Shown piece by piece: positions 31,298 to 36,786 of a stretch of 36,786 nt of DNA. The stretch is taken from positions 1 through 36,786 of the forward strand of contig NZ_JANXWD010000042.1 of assembly GCF_025351295.1 (NCBI RefSeq), read 5' to 3'. This DNA is from Phenylobacterium sp. (GTDB taxonomy: Bacteria > Pseudomonadota > Alphaproteobacteria > Caulobacterales > Caulobacteraceae). The first letter of the stretch is position 1. Every line of letters starts with the position of its first letter. Under the pieces are notes generated by a model that made no database searches, had not been told where the DNA came from, and saw only the letters and a program-made list of their open reading frames with translations. The translations under genes and the position numbers were made by a program.

Positions 31298-32509
31298 ATG
31301 AACGCGCGTTCGCAGGGACTAGACATCAGCGGGACGCCGCTGACGTTCCGCACCGCCGCGCGATCGATGATCCAGAACTGGGCCATCGGCGTCATGACCT
31401 TCGTTCTGCCCGACGGCCGCCACATCCGCCTGGAGGGCGCCGAGCCCGGCCCCGAGGCCAGGCTGGTCATCCACGACTACAACTTCATGAAGCGCACCCT
31501 GAACACCGGCACCATCGGGTTCGGCGAGGGCTATATGGCCGGCGAGTGGGACACGCCGAACCTGTCGATCCTGCTGCAGGTGCTGGCCTCCAACTTCGCG
31601 CGCTTCGAGCGCGTGGCGTTCGGCAACCCCTGCATGGCCCTGGTGAACCTGATCCACCACGCGCTGCGCGGCAACAGCCGGCTGGGGTCGAAGAAGAACA
31701 TTCACGCCCACTACGACCTGGGCAACGCCTTCTATTCGCGCTGGCTGGACCCGACGATGACCTATTCGGCGGCCATCTACGAGAAGCCGGGCGAGCTGCT
31801 GGCCGAGGCCCAGGCGCGCAAGTACCGCACCCTGTGCGAGGGCATGGCGCTGCACCCCGACCACCATGTGCTGGAGATCGGCTGCGGCTGGGGCGGGTTC
31901 GCCGAGTTCGCGGCCAAGGACGTGGGCGCCAAGGTCACGGCGATCACCATCTCCGAGGAACAGTTCAAGTTCGCCAAGGAGCGGATGTTCAAGCAGGGCC
32001 TGAACGAGCGCGCCGACATCCGGCTGGTGGACTACCGCGACGTGGCGGGCAAGTTCGACCGCGTCGCCTCGATCGAGATGTTCGAGGCCGTGGGCGAGCG
32101 CTACTGGCCGACCTATTTCGACAAGATCCGCGAGAGCCTGCCGCCGGGCGGCATCGCCGGCCTGCAGATCATCACCATCCGCGACGAGCTGTTCGACCAC
32201 TACCGCCGCACGCCGGACTTCATCCAGAAGTACATCTTCCCGGGCGGCATGCTGCCCTCGGAGGAGCGACTGAAGGCCGAGACCGACCGGGCGGGCCTGG
32301 CGTGGGCCGGGATCAGCCGGTTCGGGGCCAACTACGCCGACACCCTGGCCGAATGGGGCGTGCGCTTCGACGCCGCCTGGGACGAGATCAAGCACCTCGG
32401 CTTCGACGAGCGGTTCCGCAAGCTGTGGCGCTTCTACCTGAGCTACTGCGAGGCCGGCTTCCGCACCGAGCGGACCGACGTCGTCCAGCTCAACCTCTGC
32501 AAAGCTTGA
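31298..32509 (+). CDS. cfa: Cyclopropane-fatty-acyl-phospholipid synthase family methyltransferase
   Basis: 403 residues from ATG 31298 (GGGGGAAC upstream); a longer frame to 31136 is unlike the family. Adds a methylene from S-adenosylmethionine to double bonds of membrane lipids. N-terminal lipid-binding region (IGVMTFVLPDGRHIRL, GFGEGYMAGEWDTPNL), then KKNIHAHYDLGNAFYSRWLDPTMTYS, SAM motif VLEIGCGWGGFAEFAA near residue 191, ITISEEQFKFAKER, VDYRDV, SIEMFEAVGERYW, and a C-terminal FRTERTDVVQLNL. Methylation rather than cyclopropanation of lipids is possible in some relatives. 45 bases before cysK; the gap includes a GCGGCGCGCCGC palindrome. Confidence 0.93.
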   Translation: MNARSQGLDISGTPLTFRTAARSMIQNWAIGVMTFVLPDGRHIRLEGAEPGPEARLVIHDYNFMKRTLNTGTIGFGEGYMAGEWDTPNLSILLQVLASNFARFERVAFGNPCMALVNLIHHALRGNSRLGSKKNIHAHYDLGNAFYSRWLDPTMTYSAAIYEKPGELLAEAQARKYRTLCEGMALHPDHHVLEIGCGWGGFAEFAAKDVGAKVTAITISEEQFKFAKERMFKQGLNERADIRLVDYRDVAGKFDRVASIEMFEAVGERYWPTYFDKIRESLPPGGIAGLQIITIRDELFDHYRRTPDFIQKYIFPGGMLPSEERLKAETDRAGLAWAGISRFGANYADTLAEWGVRFDAAWDEIKHLGFDERFRKLWRFYLSYCEAGFRTERTDVVQLNLCKA

Positions 32510-32554
32510 CCGGGCCCCTGTTCGCGGCGCGCCGCCTTCCTTAAGTAGGCGGCC

Positions 32555-33556
32555 ATGCACGTCGCCGGCAGCATCATCGACCTGATCGGAAACACCCCGC
32601 TGGTCCGGTTGCGCCGCGCCAGCGAGCAGACCGGCTGCGAGATCCTCGCCAAGGCCGAGTTCATGAACCCCGGCCAGTCGGTCAAGGACCGGGCCGCGCT
32701 CTACATCATCCGCGACGCCGAGCGGAAGGGCCTGCTGCGGCCCGGCGGTCGGATCGTCGAGGGCACCGCCGGCAACACCGGCATCGGGCTGGCCATGGTC
32801 GGCAAGGCGCTGGGCTACAAGTCCACCATCGTTATCCCGCGAAGCCAGAGCCAGGAGAAGAAGGACGCCATCCGCCTCTATGGCGGGGAGCTGGTGGAGG
32901 TGGACGCGGTCCCCTATGCCAACGAGATGAATTATGTGAAGTATTCCGGTCGCTTGGCGGCGGAACTTGACGCGACCGAGCCGGCCGGCGCGGTCTGGGC
33001 GAACCAGTTCGACAACGTCGCCAACCGCGAGGCCCACGTGGAAGGCACCGGCCCGGAGATCTGGCGGCAGACCGATGGCAAGGTCGACGGCTTCATCAGC
33101 GCCGTGGGTTCCGGTGGCACCCTGGCCGGCGTCGCTCTCGCGCTGCGGGCCCGCAATCCCAAGGTGCGCATAGGCCTCGCCGACCCGTACGGCGCGGCGC
33201 TCTATGCCTGGTACACGGACGGCGAACTGCGTTCCGAAGGCTCGTCGATCAGCGAGGGGATCGGCCAGGGGCGGATCACCGCCAACCTGGAGGGCCTGGC
33301 CATCGATCACGCCTACCGGATTTCCGACGAGGAGATGCTGCTGGCGATCTTCGACCTGATGGAATTCGAGGGGCTGGTGATGGGCGGCTCGACCGGCATC
33401 AACGTCGCCGGCGCGATCCGGATGGCCAAGGAGATGGGCCCCGGCCACACCATCGTCACCCTGCTGTGCGACCACGGCCAGCGCTATCAGTCGAAGATCT
33501 TCAACCCGGCCTTCCTGCGTGACAAAGGCCTGCCAACCCCCGCGTGGCTGGAATGA
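32555..33556 (+). CDS. cysK: Cysteine synthase (O-acetylserine sulfhydrylase)
   Basis: 333 residues, ATG 32555 with AGGCGG upstream. PLP enzyme that makes cysteine from O-acetylserine and sulfide. IGNTPLVRL at the start, PLP lysine K44 in NPGQSVKDRA, substrate loop EGTAGNTGIGLA (T-x-GNTG), GSGGT phosphate-binding loop (AVGSGGTLAG), and the C-terminal LLCDHGQRY with YQSKIFN. GTAGNTG instead of TSGNTG and the length place it among CysK/CBS-like forms; it lacks any CBS regulatory domain. Its TGA overlaps the sseA ATG (ATGA), so sulfur assimilation and sulfurtransfer are coupled. Confidence 0.92.
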   Translation: MHVAGSIIDLIGNTPLVRLRRASEQTGCEILAKAEFMNPGQSVKDRAALYIIRDAERKGLLRPGGRIVEGTAGNTGIGLAMVGKALGYKSTIVIPRSQSQEKKDAIRLYGGELVEVDAVPYANEMNYVKYSGRLAAELDATEPAGAVWANQFDNVANREAHVEGTGPEIWRQTDGKVDGFISAVGSGGTLAGVALALRARNPKVRIGLADPYGAALYAWYTDGELRSEGSSISEGIGQGRITANLEGLAIDHAYRISDEEMLLAIFDLMEFEGLVMGGSTGINVAGAIRMAKEMGPGHTIVTLLCDHGQRYQSKIFNPAFLRDKGLPTPAWLE

Positions 33557-34389
33557 CCGATCCCCTCGTCTCGACAACCTGGCTGGCCGAGCGCCTCGGC
33601 GACGACGACGTGCGGGTGGTCGACGCCACCCTGCCCCTGGTCGGCCAGCCCGGCCAGGGTCGCGACAGCTACGTCGCCGGCCATATCTTGGGCGCGGTGT
33701 TCTTCGACATCAACGCCATCGCCGACCGCGACACCGACCTGCCGCACATGCTGCCGACCCCGGCGGCGTTCGCGGCGGCGGCCGGCGCGCTGGGACTGGC
33801 CCGGGAGGCGACGATCGTCGTCTACGACGCCCACGGCATCTATTCCGCCCCGCGGGTGTGGTGGACGTTCAGGACGATGGGCTATCCGCGGGTGTTCGTG
33901 CTGGACGGCGGGCTGAAGGCCTGGCGCGCCGAGGGACGGCCGGTCGAGACCACCGAGGCCTCGCCGCAGCCCGTGGCCGTGGAGCCGGCTTTCGACTGGC
34001 GGCTGGTGACCGACCTCGACAACGTGCGCGAGGTCCTGGCCGCCGGCTCGACCCAGGTGGTCGACGCCCGCTCCGCCGCCCGTTTCCGCGGCGAGGCGCC
34101 GGAACCGCGCGCCAGCCTGCGATCCGGCCACATGCCCGGCGCGCTCAACCTGCCCTTCAACCTGGTGGTCAACGCCGACGGGACCTTGAAGTCCGTCGAT
34201 GACCTACGGGCGGCCTTCGCCCACGCGGACCTCGACCGGCCCATCGTCACCACCTGCGGCTCAGGCGTCACCGCCTCGATCCTGGCCCTGGCCCTGGCCC
34301 GGCTGGGCCGGTTCGACGTGGCGGTCTACGACGGCTCGTGGAGCGAGTGGGGCGCGCGGTCCGACACGGCGGTCGTCACCGGGGCCTGA
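33553..34389 (+). CDS. sseA: 3-mercaptopyruvate sulfurtransferase (rhodanese family)
   Basis: 278 residues from ATG 33553, overlapping the cysK stop. Two rhodanese domains: the inactive N-terminal one (STTWLAERLGDDDVRVVDATLP, GHILGAVFFDI, YDAHGIYSAPRVWWTF) and the catalytic C-terminal one (VVDARSAARFRG, GHMPGALNLPF). The active-site loop is CGSGVTAS with C235; CGSG(V/I)T is typical of mercaptopyruvate rather than thiosulfate enzymes. It links cysteine breakdown to sulfane sulfur and cyanide detoxification. Second gene of cysK-sseA-GNAT. Confidence 0.93.
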   Translation: MTDPLVSTTWLAERLGDDDVRVVDATLPLVGQPGQGRDSYVAGHILGAVFFDINAIADRDTDLPHMLPTPAAFAAAAGALGLAREATIVVYDAHGIYSAPRVWWTFRTMGYPRVFVLDGGLKAWRAEGRPVETTEASPQPVAVEPAFDWRLVTDLDNVREVLAAGSTQVVDARSAARFRGEAPEPRASLRSGHMPGALNLPFNLVVNADGTLKSVDDLRAAFAHADLDRPIVTTCGSGVTASILALALARLGRFDVAVYDGSWSEWGARSDTAVVTGA

Positions 34390-34392
34390 GCC

Positions 34393-34890
34393 GTGGAGAT
34401 CCGCCTGGCCCGCGAGAGCGACCTGGCCGACCTGCCCCGCGTGGAACTGTCGGCCGCCGAAGCCTTCGCCGGGCGCGACGTGCCGCCCCGGGTGTTCACC
34501 GATGTCACCTCGCCCGACGAGTGGCGGCCCTACCTCGCGACCGGGACCTTGTGGGTCGCCGAGACCGGCGGCCGCCCTGAAGCCTTCCTCGGCGCGCATG
34601 CGGAGGGCGGGCGGCTGCACATCGACGAATTCGCCGTGGCCCGCGACCACCAGGGCCAGGGGACCGGCCGGCGGATGCTGGCGGTGGTCGCCGACTGGGC
34701 CCGCGCCCACGGCTTCGCCTGCCTGAGCCTGACCACCTTCCGCTCGCTGCCCTTCAATGGCCCGTTCTACGCCGCCGCCGGGTTCCGCGAATGGACGCCC
34801 GAAGCGGCCCCGGCCACGATCCGCCAGCGGCTGATGTACGAGGCCAACGCCGGCTTCAAGGACCGCTGCGCCATGCGCCTGGAGCTGTAG
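34393..34890 (+). CDS. GNAT-family N-acetyltransferase
   Basis: 165 residues, GTG 34393, three bases after the sseA stop. GNAT fold: IRLARESDLADLPRVE at the N-terminus, LHIDEFAVARDHQGQGTGRRML with the acetyl-CoA loop Q-x-x-G-T-G (GQGTGRRM), and FNGPFYAAAGFREW near the end. The acceptor is not predictable. Third gene of the cysK-sseA operon; a role in thiol or amino-acid modification is only suggested by place. A hairpin with a T run follows the stop. Confidence 0.88.
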   Translation: MEIRLARESDLADLPRVELSAAEAFAGRDVPPRVFTDVTSPDEWRPYLATGTLWVAETGGRPEAFLGAHAEGGRLHIDEFAVARDHQGQGTGRRMLAVVADWARAHGFACLSLTTFRSLPFNGPFYAAAGFREWTPEAAPATIRQRLMYEANAGFKDRCAMRLEL

Positions 34891-34917
34891 GGCGGGCGCC
34901 GCCAGAACCCCTTTTTT
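34891..34917 (+). terminator. Terminator of the cysK-sseA-GNAT operon
   Basis: Stem GGCGG/CCGCC with a 3-base loop right after the GNAT stop, then TTTTTT at 34912-34917. An 8-base gap between stem and T run makes it imperfect, but this is the best T-tract terminator in the window. Confidence 0.5.
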
Positions 34918-34938
34918 ACCTTATCCCCACCTCAGGAT

Positions 34939-35068
34939 CGTCATCCCCGGCCCTGTGCCGGGAATCCGTCGTGCCACCGCCCTGATCGGGGAAGCAGGCC
35001 GCACTGGGCGGCCTGCCGCAATCGCGCAAGCCGAAGCATGGGTCCCCGGCACAAGGCCGGGGATGACG
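34939..35068. repeat. 130-bp palindromic intergenic repeat
   Basis: Outer arms 34939-34967 (CGTCATCCCCGGCC...) and 35041-35068 (GGTCCCCGGCACAAGG...) are near-perfect inverted copies. A second perfect 9-base hairpin is nested between them (GCAGGCCGC, 34994-35002, with GCGGCCTGC, 35008-35016). The arm motif also occurs, degraded, at 30207-30220, so it is a dispersed element. It lies between convergent genes. Confidence 0.75.
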
Positions 35069-35113
35069 GTCGAGTGGGAGGGGCAAAGGCGAGTTTACCC
35101 CTGGGCCAGCCCC

Positions 35114-36214
35114 CTACCGCATCGGCGGCGCGTACATCAGGCCGGGGGTTGGCGCGTTCCATAGCGCATTCAGGCCGCGGTCCAGGCGCAGGGCCGAGTC
35201 CGCGCCCAGGTCGCGTCGGAACATCTCGTTGTAGGGCCCCACCTGGCGGATCACCTGATAGGCCCAGTCCGACTTCAGGCCCAGCAGCGCGCCCAGGTCG
35301 CCGTCCACGCCCAGCAGCCGTCGCGCCTCCGGGTCGGTCGCGGTTTCGCGGGCCTGTTCGACGGTCCGCGAGGTCAGGCCCAGTTCCTCGGCCAGCAGGG
35401 TGGCGTAGACGCTCCAGCGGACGATCTCGCCCCAGGCCGGATCGTTCTGGCGAACGACGGGACCCAGCGGCTCCTTGGAGATCACGTCCGGCAGGATGAC
35501 GTGGGCGGCGGGATTGCTGAGCAGGGACCGCGTCGCGGCCAAAGCCGACACGTCGGCCGTGAAGGCGTCGCAGGTCTCGCTCTCATAGAACTGGCGGGCC
35601 TGGGCCTCCGAGGTCGTCGTCACCTTGCGGAACTTCATCCCGCGGACCCGGAAGTAGTCCTCCATGTTGCCGGCGCTGGCGGTGCCGGCCTGGACGCAGA
35701 TCCTCGCGCCGGCCAGTTCCTGGGCGCTGTTCAGCCCCAGGGCCTTGGGGACCAGGAAGCCCTGGCCGTCATAGTAGGTGGTGACCGGGAAGCTGACGCC
35801 CAGCCCGGCGTCGCGGGCGAAGGTCTGGGAGGTGTTGCGCGACAGGATGTCGATCTGGCCAGACTTGAGGGGCCCGAACCGGTCCTGGGCGCCGATGGTG
35901 GTGAAGCGGACCTTGGCGGCGTCGCCCAGCGTCGCGGCGGCCACCGCCCGGCAGACGTCGACATCGAACCCGCGCCACGCGCCGCGCGCATCCGGCAGGG
36001 CGAATCCGGGCAAGCCCGGATGCACCCCGCAGGCCACATAGCCGCGCTTGCGCACCGCCTCCAGCGTGGGGCTCCTGGCCGGCTTGTACCCCGGCGCTGC
36101 GGCCGTCACCGGCTGGGCGGACGTCGCGGGCGGCGGCGGCTCGGCGGGCTTGGGCGCGGAACAGCCGGCCAGGGCGACCGCCAACACCGACAAGGCCGCG
36201 AGGCCCCGGTTCAT
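35114..36214 (-). CDS. aapJ: AapJ-like amino-acid ABC transporter binding lipoprotein
   Basis: 366 residues from ATG 36214 with AAGGGAG upstream. Lipoprotein signal MNRGLAALSVLAVALAGC, so C18 is lipidated; a Pro/Ala linker follows. Family 3 binding-protein motifs: VACGVHPGLPGFALPDARGAWRGFDVDVCRAVA, KVRFTTIGAQDRFGPLKSGQIDILSRNTSQTF, ELAGARICVQAGT, and the AapJ-type C-terminus RGLNALWNAPTPGLMYAPPMR. AapJ delivers broad-range L-amino acids to AapQMP. The permease and ATPase genes are not adjacent: downstream is the convergent GNAT operon, upstream the divergent metC. It is therefore an orphan binding protein or serves a transporter encoded elsewhere. Alpha AapJ proteins are usually soluble, so lipidation is unusual. 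Confidence 0.88.
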   Translation of the reverse strand: MNRGLAALSVLAVALAGCSAPKPAEPPPPATSAQPVTAAAPGYKPARSPTLEAVRKRGYVACGVHPGLPGFALPDARGAWRGFDVDVCRAVAAATLGDAAKVRFTTIGAQDRFGPLKSGQIDILSRNTSQTFARDAGLGVSFPVTTYYDGQGFLVPKALGLNSAQELAGARICVQAGTASAGNMEDYFRVRGMKFRKVTTTSEAQARQFYESETCDAFTADVSALAATRSLLSNPAAHVILPDVISKEPLGPVVRQNDPAWGEIVRWSVYATLLAEELGLTSRTVEQARETATDPEARRLLGVDGDLGALLGLKSDWAYQVIRQVGPYNEMFRRDLGADSALRLDRGLNALWNAPTPGLMYAPPMR

Positions 36215-36257
36215 CGCTGCTCCCTTGAAACCGAGAAAGGCTTGAGGCTCTAACTGC

Positions 36258-36277
36258 CGCTGGCACTTTCGCCAGCG
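36258..36277. promoter_or_regulatory. Inverted repeat between the binding-protein and metC genes
   Basis: Perfect 7-base arms CGCTGGC and GCCAGCG with a 6-base loop, in the 85-base divergent gap. Position suits an operator serving both genes or a leader hairpin. No promoter boxes are evident. Confidence 0.3.
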
Positions 36278-36299
36278 TCGCCAGGCCCCGCAACCCCGC

Positions 36300-36786
36300 A
36301 TGTCCGACGAGACCCGCCTGATCCACGCCGGAAGACCGGCCGGCCCGCTGGCCAGGACCGTGGGCCCGCCGATCCAGAAGGGCTCGACGGTGCTGCTGCC
36401 CAATGCCGACGCGCTCTACGACGACGCCCACTACCTCACCTACGGCCGCGCCGGCCTGGCCGCCCAGGCGGCGTTGCAGGAGGCCCTGGCGGTGCTGGAG
36501 GGCGCGGTCGGCGTCTCGCTCTATCCCTCGGGCATCGCGGCGATCTCCGGGACGATGATGGCGCTGCTGAAGGCCGGCGACGAGGTGCTGGTGGTCGACA
36601 ACGTCTACAAGCCGGTCCGCCGGTTCTGCGACAACGTCCTGAGGCGCTTCGGCGTGGCGGTGACCTACTTCGACCCCCGCGCCGCCCCCGAAGCCCTGGT
36701 CGGCGAGGCCTCGGACGCCGTGCGGATGATCCTGATGGAGACGCCCGGATCGCTGTCGTTCGAGATGCAGGACATGCCGCGGGTGG
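36300..36786 (+). CDS. metC: Cystathionine beta-lyase, N-terminal part
   Basis: ATG 36300, open to the window edge, 162 complete codons visible. Cys/Met-metabolism PLP enzyme: DETRLIHAGRPAGP, PPIQKGSTVLLP, YGRAGLAAQAALQEALAVLEG, YPSGIAAISGTMMALLKAGDEVLVVDNVY, and ILMETPGSLSFEMQD. These are the MetC signatures; the PLP lysine lies beyond the edge. It splits cystathionine to homocysteine for methionine synthesis. No Shine-Dalgarno sequence is visible before the ATG, so it may be leaderless or initiate weakly. Divergent from the AapJ-like gene. Confidence 0.9.
   Translation, partial: MSDETRLIHAGRPAGPLARTVGPPIQKGSTVLLPNADALYDDAHYLTYGRAGLAAQAALQEALAVLEGAVGVSLYPSGIAAISGTMMALLKAGDEVLVVDNVYKPVRRFCDNVLRRFGVAVTYFDPRAAPEALVGEASDAVRMILMETPGSLSFEMQDMPRV

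Noticed and set aside
1..36786. tRNA, rRNA, tmRNA, CRISPR arrays, insertion sequences, replication origin
   Set aside because: Looked for characteristic sequences by eye on both strands; none found. A covariance-model scan would be decisive.

Overview
The window is high-GC DNA from an alphaproteobacterium, most likely the order Caulobacterales (Phenylobacterium or Caulobacter-like). This rests on a PopA-type REC-REC-degenerate GGDEF protein, a near-consensus CtrA box, an alphaproteobacterial SOS box (GTTC-N7-GTTC), an SdhE-Mfd/RecG neighbourhood, and intergenic inverted repeats of the kind seen in these genomes. No database search was possible, so the genus is inference. No rRNA, tRNA, CRISPR array, transposase or integrase was seen.

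Left end (1-4.5 kb): an accessory-looking, visibly less GC-rich segment. It holds the start of an unknown gene, an HNH nuclease with a possible modified-base-reading N-terminus, and, across an intergenic region containing an SOS box, a polymorphic-toxin-like gene broken by one in-frame amber codon. An intact putative immunity gene and a frameshifted remnant follow. A PEP-CTERM protein with an exact 240-bp internal duplication lies next, between two 18-bp direct repeats.

4.5-12.4 kb: an iron-sulfur (6-4) photolyase overlapping a DUF2256 zinc-ribbon gene; two overlapping CsgG/HfaB-like export genes; a Tad-pilin-like locus (two TadE-type pseudopilins divergent from a TadG-type vWA protein, with a CtrA-like site between); TusA; and a YihY/BrkB membrane protein.

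12.5-21.3 kb: an alpha-methylacyl-CoA racemase and an SDR (lipid or acyl-CoA metabolism); popA and a membrane protein; two paralogous small secreted proteins embedded among REP-like hairpins; then sdhE-mfd on the minus strand.

21.3-31.1 kb: recG and a GFA-family protein on the plus strand. On the minus strand is a compact run hldE-hldD-DUF3089-MDR oxidoreductase-DUF2817, then a small membrane protein and kdsA. hldE, hldD and kdsA make LPS inner-core heptose and KDO precursors.

31.3-36.8 kb: cfa; a sulfur operon cysK-sseA-GNAT; a 130-bp palindromic repeat; an orphan AapJ-like binding lipoprotein; and the 5' part of metC, running off the window.

The chromosomal backbone is very compact, with ATGA/GTGA/TTGA overlaps and convergent genes that share or abut their stop codons. 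The most interesting parts are the SOS-box-linked nuclease/broken toxin/immunity segment, the DUF3089 protein that has lost its serine nucleophile, the repeats that supply stop codons of neighbouring genes, and the CsgG-like gene pair without substrates.
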